A DNA stretch of 64,000 bases from Burkholderia ubonensis (GCF_902833085.1 NZ_CADFEB010000005.1:248001-312000); one strand, 5' to 3'. Numbered from the stretch's first letter, positions 26,076-35,659 are shown. The notes: a model not told the origin generated them from the letters alone. Numbers and translations: made by a program.

Positions 26076-26438
26076 CCCGTTCTCCCGTCCGGCCGGACGC
26101 GTGTCCGGCTGTCGTCTGCCTCGCCATGACCGCGCGTGAAAATCCGCGCTGTCCCTTGAAAACCCCGAAAGCTACCATTATTCGACGCCCGTCACAAAAA
26201 AATCATGCCGGTGTCGCGCAAACGGAACAGATTCCTGTCGCAAACCGCATACCGGCTCGCGCAGCGGGGTAATCCGGGGGAAATTCTATCGGGTAATTTC
26301 CGTCTGTCCATCCCGAAAATGGACGGCCGAAAGCAATCGGCCGACAGGCGGCCTCGCCCGGCATCACGCCGGGCGCCGGGAGCGGTCGCGTCCGATGCAT
26401 TAAAATGCCCGCTGACGTTTTCCCGTGCGAACCTTCCG
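26076..26438. other. Divergent intergenic region between potF and the DUF1289 gene
   Basis: There is no convincing gene here. The half near potF is AT-rich and should hold its promoter. Two perfect short hairpins lie nearer the DUF1289 gene: GGCCGA-AAGCAA-TCGGCC (26322-26339) and GCCCGGC-ATCAC-GCCGGGC (26356-26374). A TTAAAAT box at 26400 could be the -10 of the DUF1289 promoter. Confidence 0.35.
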
Positions 26439-26642
26439 ATGGCCTCCAATCTTCACGACCTGCCCGACAGCCCCTGCATCGGCGTCTGCTCGACCCTCTT
26501 CGACGAAGTCTGCAAGGGCTGCGGCCGCACGGCCACCGAGGTCTCGAACTGGGTCTTCCTGAGCGACGACGAAAAGCGCGCGGTGTGGGAGCGCATTTCG
26601 CGCGAAGGCACCGCGATGCGCTTCCAGTACGACAAGCTCTGA
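26439..26642 (+). CDS. DUF1289 family small cysteine-rich protein
   Basis: A 67-residue protein of the DUF1289 family with the invariant pattern SPCIGVC-x7-CKGCGRT, four cysteines probably binding a metal, followed by EVSNWVFLSDDEKRAVWERI. Function unknown. Longer upstream open frame lacks coding character, so the ATG at 26439 is used. Confidence 0.88.
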   Translation: MASNLHDLPDSPCIGVCSTLFDEVCKGCGRTATEVSNWVFLSDDEKRAVWERISREGTAMRFQYDKL

Positions 26643-26668
26643 CGCGACGGCGCGTTCCGGCGCGCAAA

Positions 26669-26702
26669 CAAAAAAAAGCGGCACGCATACCGCCGTGCCG
26701 CC
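26669..26702 (-). terminator. Terminator of the ompW-like gene
   Basis: Leftward: GCGGCACG / CGTGCCGC stem with an eight-base loop, followed by eight T residues. A textbook intrinsic terminator 46 bases past the OmpW stop; it may also end the convergent DUF1289 transcript. Confidence 0.8.
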
Positions 26703-26747
26703 AACCCCAACTCTGTTCTTATTGCGTCTGTTGCGCGTGCTGCGTGA

Positions 26748-27389
26748 TCAGAACTTCATCCCGACGCCCACGCCGACGATCAGCGGATCGATGTGCAGCG
26801 TGCCGATCGGCTTGTCGCCGAGCGTCGCGTCGGTGCTCATCCAGATCTTCTTCACGTCGACGTTGACGAACACCTTCTTCGTCACCTGCACGTCGAGGCC
26901 GAACTGCAGCGCCGGGCCGAAGCTGCTCTTGTTGATCGACACGCCCTGCCCGCCGACGTTGAGTCCGTTGTTGTAGAAGTACGTGTAGTTCAGGCCCGCA
27001 CCGACATACGGACGCACCTTGCCGGCATGGTTGAAGTGATACTGCAGCAGCAGCGTCGGCGGCAGCACGTTCACGCCGCCGAGGTTGCCGAGGTTCGACG
27101 TCATCTGGTGCCGCGACGTGCCGAGAATCAGCTCGACGCCCAGGTAGTCGCGGATCATGTACGTGAAATCGAGCTCCGGCACGATCGCGTTCTTCACGCC
27201 GACGTTGATCGCGCCCAGCGTGTCGCTGCCGCGCTCGTTCGGCTGAATGCTGATCGCGCGCAGGCGGGCCAGAAAATCACCCTGGTAAATACCGTCGCCC
27301 TGCGATGCTGCGTGCGACACCGCCGGCATCGCGGCAAGACCCGCAGCGCATGCCGCGGCGGTAACAAATTTTTGAATCGTCTTATGCAT
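26748..27389 (-). CDS. ompW: OmpW family outer-membrane beta-barrel protein
   Basis: A 213-residue outer-membrane protein: signal peptide to about residue 27 (AVSHA), then an eight-strand barrel with alternating residues. It has the OmpW motifs LDFTYMIRDYLGVELILGTS, LPPTLLLQYHF and VRPYVGAGLNYTYF, and ends with a C-terminal Phe (VGMKF) required for barrel assembly. The ATG at 27389 (MHKTIQKF) is preferred to an upstream in-frame ATG since it begins the signal peptide. OmpW proteins form narrow channels for small hydrophobic molecules. Confidence 0.92.
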   Translation of the reverse strand: MHKTIQKFVTAAACAAGLAAMPAVSHAASQGDGIYQGDFLARLRAISIQPNERGSDTLGAINVGVKNAIVPELDFTYMIRDYLGVELILGTSRHQMTSNLGNLGGVNVLPPTLLLQYHFNHAGKVRPYVGAGLNYTYFYNNGLNVGGQGVSINKSSFGPALQFGLDVQVTKKVFVNVDVKKIWMSTDATLGDKPIGTLHIDPLIVGVGVGMKF

Positions 27390-27455
27390 CTGTATGGACC
27401 CCCAAAGAACGGAATCCATTCTGCCGGGAGGGTCTTGGGTGCGTTTTGATGTTCG

Positions 27456-28646
27456 TCAAGCCAGCGTAAACGCTGGACGGTTTGTCGCAGGCTCGCCCGC
27501 GCTGCCCGTGAGCAGCAGGTCGAGCAGATCGCGCACGCTGCGGATCGCACGGCCGAACGGCAGCGCTTCGCGGCCGCGGAAGAACAGCCCGTTCGCGACG
27601 TCGCCGCGCAACGCGGCCGCGAGGCGCGTATCGATGCAGAAGTGCCCGAACTTCTCGATGCCGTCGCGCAGCCCGCACACGCTCAGGCATTCGAGCGCGG
27701 CCGGACAGCGCAGCTTCAGCGCGCCGAGCTTCTCGCGTATGCGCGCCTCGTTGCGCAGGTAGCGCTCGAGCCACGGCGTCTTCACCGCGCGCGCGGGCAG
27801 GCCCGTCACGCTGACGAACTCGACGATGTCGTCGGGGCTCGCGTCGGCGAGCACGCGCTTGAAATTCGGATGGGCGTCGCCTTCCGCGGTGACCGCGAAC
27901 GGCGTGCCGATCTGCACGCCGTTCGCGCCGGCGGCCAGCGCGTCGCGCACCGCGTCGTGACTGTTGATCCCGCCGGCGACGATCAGCGGAATTCGCTCGC
28001 GCTCGAGGCCGAGCGACGCGATCACCTGCGTGGTCTCGTCGAGCACGCGCGCGAAATCGAAGCGCGCGTCGTGCATGTCGTCGAGCTGCGTGACGCCAAG
28101 ATGGCCGCCCGCGTGCGCGGGATGCTCGATCACGATCGCATCCGGCAGCCGGCCCTTCTTCATCCACTTCTTCAGCACGAGCGCGATGCCGCGGCTGTCC
28201 GACAGGATCGGAACCAGCGCGATGTCGCGGCCGTGCGTCAGGTCCGGCAGGTCGAGCGGCAGGCCCGCGCCCATCACGATCGCGTCCGCGCCTTCGTCGC
28301 AAGCGACGCGCACGTAGTCCGCATGCGCGCGGACCGCCTTCATCACGTTGACGGCGATCATCCCGCGCCCTTCGCCATAGGTTTTCGCGAGACGGATCTC
28401 GCGCGCGAGCGCCTCGAGATTCGCGGCTTCGAGCGTGGCGCGGTCCGGTTGCGCGCGGCAGCGCGCGAGCAGGTCCGCATGGTGATGCCGCAGGTCGATG
28501 CTCGCGATCGTGCCGAGCGCGCCTTCGCGCGCGACGCTGCCGGCGAGGCGATGCGCGGACACGCCGACGCCCATGCCGCCTTGCACGATCGGCAGCAGCG
28601 AACGGCCGCGAATCACGAGCGGCGGGAAGGAAGTGCGTGCGGACAT
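27456..28646 (-). CDS. NAD(P)H-dependent flavin oxidoreductase, nitronate monooxygenase-like
   Basis: A 396-residue FMN-binding TIM barrel of the nitronate monooxygenase/2-nitropropane dioxygenase superfamily. Motifs: PIVQGGMGVGVSAHRLAG near the N-terminus, IVIEHPAHAGGHLGVT, PLIVAGGINSHDAVRDALAA and GVQIGTPFAVT. The C-terminal ~90 residues carry three to four cysteines (CPAALECLSVC, HFCID), unusual for classical members and typical of the larger subgroup whose substrate is unknown. Start MSARTSFPPLV chosen with GAGG about nine bases upstream. Confidence 0.82.
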   Translation of the reverse strand: MSARTSFPPLVIRGRSLLPIVQGGMGVGVSAHRLAGSVAREGALGTIASIDLRHHHADLLARCRAQPDRATLEAANLEALAREIRLAKTYGEGRGMIAVNVMKAVRAHADYVRVACDEGADAIVMGAGLPLDLPDLTHGRDIALVPILSDSRGIALVLKKWMKKGRLPDAIVIEHPAHAGGHLGVTQLDDMHDARFDFARVLDETTQVIASLGLERERIPLIVAGGINSHDAVRDALAAGANGVQIGTPFAVTAEGDAHPNFKRVLADASPDDIVEFVSVTGLPARAVKTPWLERYLRNEARIREKLGALKLRCPAALECLSVCGLRDGIEKFGHFCIDTRLAAALRGDVANGLFFRGREALPFGRAIRSVRDLLDLLLTGSAGEPATNRPAFTLA

Positions 28647-28722
28647 CGGGTACCTCGTCGAACATCGGGAAATGCGATGATCGGCGCGTCCGCCGACGCG
28701 CACCTTGAGCGGCGTCAAGAAA

Positions 28723-28750
28723 AAACGGCACGCGCGGTGCGTGCCGTTTT
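28723..28750. terminator. Terminator downstream of the aldehyde dehydrogenase gene
   Basis: AACGGCACGC-GCGGT-GCGTGCCGTT: perfect 10-bp stem, flanked by an A-run and a TTTT run. Leftward it closes the aldehyde dehydrogenase transcript 20 bases after its stop. Confidence 0.8.
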
Positions 28751-28772
28751 CAGAAATCGCGCGTCGTGCCGT

Positions 28773-30209
28773 TCAGGCGGGCTTCGCCGGCTTCAGCTGC
28801 ATCGACTTGTATTCGAGGTATTCCTCGAGTCCGTAGACGCCGTTCTCGCGCCCATGGCCCGACTGCTTGAAGCCGCCGAACGGCGCGGCCATGTTCCACG
28901 TGCCGCCGTTGATGTCGACCTGCCCGGTGCGCATGCGCCGCGCGACGCGCAGCGCGCGCTCGTCGCTGCCCGCCCACACCGCGCCGCCGAGGCCGTACGG
29001 CGAGTCGTTCGCGATGCGGACCGCTTCCTCCTCGTCGCGATACGTGATGATCGACAGCACGGGCCCGAAGATTTCCTCCTGCGCGATCGTCGATTTCGGA
29101 TCGACGCGGCCGAACACGGTCGGCTTCACGAAGAAGCCCTTCTCGATGCCGTCAGGCAGGCCGACGCCGCCCGTCACGAGCTCGGCGCCTTCGTCGATGC
29201 CGCGCTGGATGTACGACTGCACGCGCTGCTGCTGCGCGGCCGACGCGAGCGCGCCGAGACGCGTCGCCTCCTGCCGCGGGTCGCCGGCGACGTACGCTTC
29301 GGCCGCGGTCTTCGCCAGCGCGCGCGCCTCGTCGTAACGCGCCTGCGGCACGAGCATCCGCGTGTGTGCCGAACAGGTCTGCCCGGCGTTCAGGTAGCAC
29401 GCGTTGACCGTGCCCTTCACCGCCGCCGCGAAGTCGGCGTCGTCGAGGATCACCGACGCCGACTTGCCGCCCAGCTCGAGCGCGACGCGCTTGACGCTCG
29501 CGGCGGCCAGCTCGGCCACGCGCTTGCCCGCGCGCGTCGAGCCGGTGAACGACACCATGTCGACGTCGGGATCGGTCGCGAGCACTTCGCCGACGACGGG
29601 CCCGTAGCCGCACACGAGGTTGAATACGCCGGCCGGCAGCCCCGCGGCATCGATCGCCTCGGCGAGCATGAACGCGTTGAGCGGCGCGACTTCGGACGGC
29701 TTGAGGACCACCGTGCAGCCGGCCGCGAGCGCCGGCGCGACCTTCAGCGTGATCTGGTTGAGCGGGTAGTTCCACGGCGTGATCGCCGCGACGACGCCGA
29801 CCGGCTCGCGCACGACGAGCGAATTGCCCACTTGCGCGTCGAACTCGAACGACTCCGCGAGCTTCGCATACGCGTTCCAGTTGTAGATCGGCCCGCCGAC
29901 CTGAATCGCACGCGACAGCTTGATCGGCATCCCGACTTCGCCCGTGATCGACTGCGCCAGCTCCTCGCTGCGCGCCTGCAGATGCTCGGCGATCTTGCGC
30001 AGATACGCGGCGCGGGTCGCGGGCGGGGTCGCGGCCCAGCCGTCGAACGCGGCGCGCGCGGCGCGGATCGCCGCCTGCGCATCGGCCGGCTGCCCTTCCG
30101 GAATCCGGCCGATCACGGCCTCGGTGCCCGAATCGATCACGTCGATCGTGCCGGCGCCCGCCGGTTGGCGCCAGGCGCCGTCGATATAGAACTGGTCGTA
30201 GGTTTTCAT
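28773..30209 (-). CDS. NAD(P)-dependent aldehyde dehydrogenase
   Basis: A 478-residue enzyme of the usual length for this superfamily. The catalytic Cys lies in [13 protein letters not shown], the general-base Glu in [12 protein letters not shown], and cofactor-binding motifs [10 protein letters not shown] and [12 protein letters not shown] are intact. The C-terminal [14 protein letters not shown] is typical. It oxidises an aldehyde to the acid. The physiological substrate is not evident and there is no operon partner. Confidence 0.92.
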   Translation of the reverse strand: MKTYDQFYIDGAWRQPAGAGTIDVIDSGTEAVIGRIPEGQPADAQAAIRAARAAFDGWAATPPATRAAYLRKIAEHLQARSEELAQSITGEVGMPIKLSRAIQVGGPIYNWNAYAKLAESFEFDAQVGNSLVVREPVGVVAAITPWNYPLNQITLKVAPALAAGCTVVLKPSEVAPLNAFMLAEAIDAAGLPAGVFNLVCGYGPVVGEVLATDPDVDMVSFTGSTRAGKRVAELAAASVKRVALELGGKSASVILDDADFAAAVKGTVNACYLNAGQTCSAHTRMLVPQARYDEARALAKTAAEAYVAGDPRQEATRLGALASAAQQQRVQSYIQRGIDEGAELVTGGVGLPDGIEKGFFVKPTVFGRVDPKSTIAQEEIFGPVLSIITYRDEEEAVRIANDSPYGLGGAVWAGSDERALRVARRMRTGQVDINGGTWNMAAPFGGFKQSGHGRENGVYGLEEYLEYKSMQLKPAKPA

Positions 30210-30447
30210 CGTCGTGTTCCGTCTCCGTGGAAACGACCATTTTAGCGAGCGCGGAACGCGCGTGACGGCATGCGGCGCCGGCGCGGCGATCCGCGCGGTG
30301 CAGGATGACGCCGCGCCGCCATGCGCCCCCCTATCCGCACCAGTCCGGGTGCGCGGCATGGTCCGCATCGTGCTATGTTTTTAGTATCGGCACCGGCGCC
30401 TTGCGCCCGGCCGCCACCCGGAATCGACGCTTATCGTGAGCGCTGCC

Positions 30448-30813
30448 ATGACCGACGCCCGTCCCACCCTCGGCTCGCACGACCGCCTGGAGCTCCTCTG
30501 CTGGCTCACCTGCGGCAATCTCGGCGCGTACTACCTCAATGAGGCATGGCCGGATTCCGCGTTCCAGGTACAGGCCGCGCACCGCTGGCTCGACCGCCAT
30601 CACCGCATGGCCGACTGGCTGGCGATCGCGAAGCTGTCCGCGCTCGCGCAGGACATCGCGAAACGCCACGCCGGCTTCGTCGACGCGGCCTGGGCGCGCG
30701 ACGCGGTCGAGGAGATCGTCGACACCGACGACCTGAACTATCAGGCGCGGCTCGTGCAATGGGTGTACGACGACTGCTGCAAGGCGCTCGCGGACCAGCG
30801 GCTGGCGGATTGA
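30448..30813 (+). CDS. Conserved hypothetical protein
   Basis: A 121-residue soluble, helical, acidic protein with no signal peptide or membrane segment. It is rich in Trp (WLTCGN, HRWLDRHHRMADWLA, VQWVYDDCCKA) and has paired cysteines near the C-terminus. I do not recognise a named family. An in-frame GTG at 30436 is an alternative start. It is separated by 87 bases from the following secreted protein on the same strand. Confidence 0.7.
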   Translation: MTDARPTLGSHDRLELLCWLTCGNLGAYYLNEAWPDSAFQVQAAHRWLDRHHRMADWLAIAKLSALAQDIAKRHAGFVDAAWARDAVEEIVDTDDLNYQARLVQWVYDDCCKALADQRLAD

Positions 30814-30900
30814 CGACGAGGCGGACATGCGGCGCACGGATCGATGCTCGGGCGCCGTGCCTGCAGCCCAACTGAACCTCGAACCTGCAAGGATGATCGC

Positions 30901-31443
30901 GTGACACGCGCATACCGACTTTCGCTGATCGCCGGCGCCTTCGCCGTGCTTGCCGCCTCGGCCCGCGCGGCCACCCCGGCGGCGCCCGCCAGCGCATGCC
31001 CGTCGCCATCGTTCGACCGATACCCGGCTCGCGCCGTGCGCGCGCCGCGCACGCTGCCCGACGCGCCTCGGCTGCGCAGCAAGGAAGCCCGCCTCTACCG
31101 TACCGTCATTCGAGGCGAATTCACGGAACCCGCCAATTTTGCCGGTCACTACCGCGTCGCCGTGTGGGGTTGCGGGACGGACTGCCGGAATTTCGCGATC
31201 GTCGACAAGTACACGGGAACGACCTACACGATGCCCGGCGTGCAGGAGATCTCGGGGGTGATGGGCAATGGCGACGAGCGGCTCGACTTCCGGAGCGGCA
31301 GCACGTTGCTGATCGTTTCGGGCTGCTTCAACGACGACTGCGACCACGGCAACGCCAAGGCGGCCCGGTTCTTTTACGAATGGACCGGCACGCGGTTGCG
31401 CCTTGCCGGCACGTGCCCGCTGGACATCGAGCCGGCCGAGTGA
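30901..31443 (+). CDS. Secreted protein of unknown function
   Basis: A 180-residue protein starting at GTG 30901, with AAGGA seven bases upstream. Sec signal to about residue 22 (AASARA). The mature domain has paired cysteines (WGCGTDC, SGCFNDDC, GTCPLD) and reads NFAGHYRVAVWGCGTDCRNF and IVDKYTGTTY. This kind of single-domain periplasmic protein is widespread in beta-proteobacteria without assigned role. Confidence 0.78.
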   Translation: MTRAYRLSLIAGAFAVLAASARAATPAAPASACPSPSFDRYPARAVRAPRTLPDAPRLRSKEARLYRTVIRGEFTEPANFAGHYRVAVWGCGTDCRNFAIVDKYTGTTYTMPGVQEISGVMGNGDERLDFRSGSTLLIVSGCFNDDCDHGNAKAARFFYEWTGTRLRLAGTCPLDIEPAE

Positions 31444-32006
31444 TTGGCGACCTGCCGGTTCGCCGCTCGGCGCGCCGGCTCGTCGCGACACATGCGCTTC
31501 GCCACCTTCATGCAGGGCGCCCGTCCACTGATACGGCATGCCCGCCCCGACGACGCGCTGACTGCCGCTGAAACCGCCATTCGGCGTCCCCTTCCGATTC
31601 CCTGCAACGCGGCCTGCACGCCGGCGGCCATCGCCTTCCGGCCTGCGAACGTCGTCGCGGTCGAACCTCTGCCGTTCGCCGCCTTTCGCCCCTCGGATAC
31701 CTGCACCTGGCGATACGGCCCGCGCAACGTCGAAGCGCATTGTTGCAGCGCTATGCATACAAGCCTTTTCCCGAGCGTCCAAACCTTTTGCTCGGGGGTA
31801 ATTTTTTGATATTCCGCAGATCAATGCGATCTGATATTCTGCGCGGCAGCCGGCGATACCGCGTCGCGCCTTGTCACCGGGGTGCCGCATGCGCCGCTGC
31901 AGTGCAGCGATTCGGGCCAGGCAAAACAATCGTGAGAAGTCGGTAAATCAGACCGGTCGCGTAGAACGCGAATTGACACAGCGACCGAAAGACAACCGAA
32001 AGCTTG
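31444..32006. other. Intergenic region upstream of the response regulator
   Basis: A gap of 563 bases without a supported gene. At 31770-31808 a hairpin CCCGAGC-N13-GCTCGGG is followed by GGTAATTTTTT, which looks like an intrinsic terminator. It may end an unseen small RNA or late read-through from the secreted-protein gene. At 31808-31842 lies a repeat structure (described separately). The rest is GC-rich and featureless. Confidence 0.4.
31808..31842. promoter_or_regulatory. Direct repeats flanking a dyad upstream of the response regulator gene
   Basis: TGATATTCCGC (31808-31818) and TGATATTCTGC (31832-31842) are direct repeats 24 bases apart. Between them is a perfect dyad CAGATC-AATGC-GATCTG (31817-31833). 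The tract is AT-rich and 165 bases before the regulator start. Pairs of direct repeats are the usual site type for AraC-family proteins, and the downstream regulator has an AraC-type domain. Confidence 0.4.
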
Positions 32007-32855
32007 ATGTCGGATCGCAATCCGCAACGCCTGCACGTATCCACCATGCTGCCCCGACCATCCGCACTTGCCGACGCGCACATTCTTGTCGTCGACGACC
32101 AGCCGGACCAGCTTCACCTGTTGATCACCATCCTGCGCCGTGCCGGCTACCGGATCAGCATTGCATTCGATGGATCACAGGCGTATCAGCGGGCGCTGGC
32201 GATCTCGCCCGACCTGATCCTGATGGACGTCCGGATGCCGCGCATGGATGGCTTCGCGGCCTGCCGGCTGCTTGCCGAAACGCCCGGCACGTGCGCGATT
32301 CCGATCATTTTCCTGACGGTGGCCGGCGACCTCGACGAGCGTCTCGAGGGGCTGGAGATCGGCGGCGTCGACTACGTGCTGAAGCCGTTCGAGCCTGCCG
32401 AGGTTCTTGCGCGGATTCGCATCCACCTCGGCCGCGCGAAAGGCGGCCGGCATGCCGAAGCCGATCCGGCTGAGTCGGACCCCACCGGCAACAACGCCAT
32501 CGTTCGCGCGGCCATTCGGCATCTTTCGCAAAGACTGAGCGACCCGCCCACGGTCGAACGGCTCGCCCACCTGGTCGGCACCCATGAAAAGCGGCTGACG
32601 CGCGCATTCCGGGACACCCTTGGCCAGACCGTATTCGAGTATCTGCGCAACGAACGTTTGCGGATTGCTCAAGGCCTGCTGAGTACCACGCCGTTGAGCA
32701 TCGCCCAGATTGCCGAAGAAATCGGCTTTTCGAGCCCCGCGAATTTCGCCACGGCGTTTCGCGAGCGATTTGACGTCACGCCGTCGGCCTACCGGGACGA
32801 ATGTCGTTCATGTCGCTTGCAGGAGCCGGCCGTCATCCTGGATGCCCGATCTTGA
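32007..32855 (+). CDS. Response regulator with AraC-type DNA-binding domain
   Basis: A 282-residue two-component regulator. Receiver domain residues ~22-140: acidic pair in ILVVDDQPDQ, phosphoacceptor Asp in LILMDVRMPRMDG, conserved Thr in IIFLTVAGD and Lys in YVLKPFEP. The C-terminal ~100 residues are an AraC-type double helix-turn-helix (FEYLRNERLRIAQGLL, then SIAQIAEEIGFSSPANFATA). ATG at 32007 is preceded by an in-frame TTG and has a weak ribosome site; ATG 32046 is possible. The kinase gene starts 30 bases downstream, so they form a pair. Confidence 0.88.
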   Translation: MSDRNPQRLHVSTMLPRPSALADAHILVVDDQPDQLHLLITILRRAGYRISIAFDGSQAYQRALAISPDLILMDVRMPRMDGFAACRLLAETPGTCAIPIIFLTVAGDLDERLEGLEIGGVDYVLKPFEPAEVLARIRIHLGRAKGGRHAEADPAESDPTGNNAIVRAAIRHLSQRLSDPPTVERLAHLVGTHEKRLTRAFRDTLGQTVFEYLRNERLRIAQGLLSTTPLSIAQIAEEIGFSSPANFATAFRERFDVTPSAYRDECRSCRLQEPAVILDARS

Positions 32856-32884
32856 TCTCGGCTAGCGCCGCGACAACGACCGTC

Positions 32885-35185
32885 ATGTGGCGACGGTTGC
32901 TCTTGCTGTTCCTGTGCCTGTGCGGGTGGGTGTCGTGCGCCTTTGCCGTGCTGCCCGATGCGTCCGCCCAACCGATCCCGCAGCGTGCTTCGCTGGACCG
33001 GATTCAGGTATTCGAAGACGTGTCGGGCCGGATGCGGCTGGACGACGTACTCGCGCTGCCGACCGAACGCCCGGGCGGGTTTCGCTCCGTGCGGCAGGAC
33101 GGATTGAAACCCGGCTTCTCGCATTCGGCGTGGTGGCTGCGGGTGACCGTGACCAACCGCGGCACGACGGAATCGTCGCTCGTCCTTGCGCTCATGGAAC
33201 CGCGCCTCGTGCACGTGGACTTCCATATCGGAAGGGGCGGCCATCGGACACCTGACGGCATCGATGCCGTCGCGGCGCCGGCAGCGCGGCCATCGGCATC
33301 CCGCAATCCATTGACGCGATTCACCCTCGGTCCCGGCGAGCAGGCCGTCGTCCTGATTCGCGTGACGGGCGATACCGCGCTCGCGCTCGAGCCGAAGCTG
33401 TATGCGGCCGCGGAATACGACGCGTTCGAGAAGCGCGCGGCGCTTTGGGGCGGCGGCCTGATCGGCGGCATCCTGGCGCTCGGATGGTGCGCGTTGCTGA
33501 TCGCCTGTTTCTCGCGCAGCGTCTCGTTTCTCCTGCTCGCGGCCGTCTGTTTCATGACGGCATCGTATGAAGCCGCCGTGCGCGGTTATACGAAAGTCTA
33601 TCTATGGCCGCACGCAGTCGAATGGAGCGCCCGCAGCGTTTCGGTGTTCGGCTGCATCAGCCTGCTGCTGTTCATCGTCTTCATCCTGCGCATCGCCCAC
33701 GGCGAGCGAACCATGCTCCCCGCGCGCCGCGTGCTGCTCGGATTCGCGGTCCTGGAGGGCGTCACGGCGGCAGGCGCCGCGTTCGGGAATCTGTACTTTT
33801 TCGCGCAGGTCAGCCTGGCCGTCAACGGGATGTTCGGCATCGTCGAAGTGGGCGTTGCCGCCGTGCTCTCGCGCCAGGCTACGCCCACCGCACGGATCAT
33901 GCTGATCACGGTGGGCTTCGGGTTGTTCAACTTTGCGTTGCACCTGGTCGAGACGCTCGGCTTCCTGCCGGCCGGCCTGGCATGGCTGAATGCCGACATT
34001 CGTCCGAACCCCGTCATCGCCGTGATTGGACTGGCCAATCATCTCGTCGTGCTCGCCGCATGGATCAACCACGTCGGGAAACAGCGGCAGGAGGCGCGGG
34101 AGGAACTTGCCGACTGGCAGCGAAGCGAGCACGAACGGCTGCGGCACGAGGTCGCGCAGCGCACGGCGGCATTGAACGCGGCCTTGCTCGACGCGGAAGA
34201 GAAAAACCAGCAGAAGATCGAAACCCTCGGCTATGTGAGTCACGACCTTCGCGCCCCGCTTGCGACGATTGCCGGCTACGCCGGACTGCTGCTGGACGCC
34301 GCCGATTCGAAGCAGGCCAACCTGATCCGCGCGATCGAGCGCAGCGTGAGCTATCAACTCGGCCTGATCGACGAGCTGATCGGGTATGCGAAAGCCGAGC
34401 TGCAGCCGCTGGACATCGCCCCGGCGCCAACGGACCTGCTCGCGCTGCTGAACGACATCGCCGAATATGCGATCGCACTCTGTACGCAACTGAACAACCA
34501 GTTCCACTATCAGGCGCTGACGTCATTGCCTCGCCGGGTGGCGATCGATGGCCGCCGGCTGCAGCAGGTGCTGCTCAACCTGCTGTCCAACGCGTCCAAA
34601 TTCACCCGTGACGGCATCGTCATGATGACCGTGCGAGCGCGCCGGCAGGACGACCGCTGGCTGATCGGATTCGACGTCGCGGATACCGGCATCGGGATCG
34701 GCATCGAGCAACAGTCGAGCCTCTTTTCGGCCTTTCGCCAGATGCAGTCGATGAACGGCACCACGGGCCTCGGGCTGTTCATTGCGCAGCGCATCGTCAC
34801 CACGATGGGCGGCGACCTGCGCGTGTCGAGCGCGCCTGCTCGCGGCACCTCGTTTTCGTTCGAGATCGTCGTGGCCGCCGCGGAGGCTGGCGCTGCGGCG
34901 ACGTCGAACGTCATCCCCTATTCGTCCTTCGGTTCCGCCGACATGGGCTTGCGACGCGATCGCCCGCCGGCGATTGCCGTTCCACCCGAAAGCGACCGCC
35001 GGGAACTGGCGGTTCTCGCGAAAGACGGACGCCTGACCGACATCGAGCAATGGATCGACAGCACGAGCCGCGTTCACCCCGCAGCCACGGCGTTTCTGGC
35101 TGAGATCCGGCTCAGTCTCGACGCACTGGATTTCTCGGGCATCGAAGCGCTCGCGCTGGCGCCTCACGAGCGTCCGGTACATTGA
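32885..35185 (+). CDS. 7TM-DISM sensor histidine kinase
   Basis: A 766-residue membrane kinase. Signal-like N-terminus, periplasmic 7TMR-DISMED2 domain (~30-180; includes FSHSAWWLRVTVTN, a carbohydrate-type binding fold) and seven hydrophobic helices (~190-395). A short coiled coil, HisKA (VSHDLRAPLATIAGYAGLLL, phosphoacceptor His) and HATPase (N box LNLLSNASKFTRDG, G1 DTGIGIG, G2 GTTGLGLFIAQRIV) follow. The ~100 residues after the ATPase do not resemble a receiver domain. The partner regulator is immediately upstream. The stimulus is unknown; DISM sensors often detect carbohydrates or envelope states. Confidence 0.88.
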   Translation: MWRRLLLLFLCLCGWVSCAFAVLPDASAQPIPQRASLDRIQVFEDVSGRMRLDDVLALPTERPGGFRSVRQDGLKPGFSHSAWWLRVTVTNRGTTESSLVLALMEPRLVHVDFHIGRGGHRTPDGIDAVAAPAARPSASRNPLTRFTLGPGEQAVVLIRVTGDTALALEPKLYAAAEYDAFEKRAALWGGGLIGGILALGWCALLIACFSRSVSFLLLAAVCFMTASYEAAVRGYTKVYLWPHAVEWSARSVSVFGCISLLLFIVFILRIAHGERTMLPARRVLLGFAVLEGVTAAGAAFGNLYFFAQVSLAVNGMFGIVEVGVAAVLSRQATPTARIMLITVGFGLFNFALHLVETLGFLPAGLAWLNADIRPNPVIAVIGLANHLVVLAAWINHVGKQRQEAREELADWQRSEHERLRHEVAQRTAALNAALLDAEEKNQQKIETLGYVSHDLRAPLATIAGYAGLLLDAADSKQANLIRAIERSVSYQLGLIDELIGYAKAELQPLDIAPAPTDLLALLNDIAEYAIALCTQLNNQFHYQALTSLPRRVAIDGRRLQQVLLNLLSNASKFTRDGIVMMTVRARRQDDRWLIGFDVADTGIGIGIEQQSSLFSAFRQMQSMNGTTGLGLFIAQRIVTTMGGDLRVSSAPARGTSFSFEIVVAAAEAGAAATSNVIPYSSFGSADMGLRRDRPPAIAVPPESDRRELAVLAKDGRLTDIEQWIDSTSRVHPAATAFLAEIRLSLDALDFSGIEALALAPHERPVH

Positions 35186-35659
35186 AAAAACCGAAGGCCC
35201 GCTACCGGCAAATTGCCGATGCGGGCCTTGGGGGATTCCGATGGCGTCAGCCTATGCACTCGGCTCCAAGTTCCTCGAGGACATTACTGGCACGACAACA
35301 CCACAACGCCGCCAGCATGGTATTGGCCTCCATTCTTTCCCAATATTGTTGGGAGGTGGTTTTCGGATGAGGTGCTTTGCCTCACGTGTGATTAGGCGCG
35401 CGCGATGGACGCTGCGATGACGCACTGGATATGCCTGAAGTTCTCCTTTCGAAGTTTGCGCGGGACCGTTCACAGAGCCTGTTTTGCAAGATCGAAATGG
35501 CGCGAAGAAATCAGGCAGGTCGCAACTACCGCGTTTCTCCGTTATTAATGGAGCGTGCGGCCCCGCCTATGGATACAACAAAAAGCCCGCCGGGTTGCAA
35601 ACCGGGCGGGCCTCTTGGGTACAACTGGGTACATCAGGTCTGGTACATCGGACGGACCG
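35186..35659. other. Intergenic region between kinase and ABC-F genes, bounded by two terminators
   Basis: A 474-base gap. At 35194-35229 AAGGCCCGC pairs with GCGGGCCTT, with a nested CGGCA/TGCCG in the loop; its T-run lies on the leftward side (TTCGGTTTTTT). At 35581-35611 is the ABC-F terminator. Between them composition drops, and short rightward frames exist (for example 35213-35395), but none has a convincing start, ribosome site or family resemblance. Confidence 0.45.
35581..35611 (-). terminator. Terminator of the ABC-F gene
   Basis: Leftward: GCCCGCC(C) stem, loop containing GGTTTGCAACC, GGCGGGC, then TTTTTGTTG. Good intrinsic terminator about 50 bases beyond the ABC-F stop. Confidence 0.7.

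Noticed and set aside
31374..31727. A leftward frame of 117 codons in the gap before the response regulator
   Set aside because: Overlaps the end of the secreted-protein gene, has no ribosome site and no protein-like pattern or recognised family.
35213..35395. Short plus-strand frame with Trp/Pro-rich content between the kinase and ABC-F genes
   Set aside because: Begins inside a terminator hairpin, lacks a start signal, and I see no homologue; treated as intergenic.
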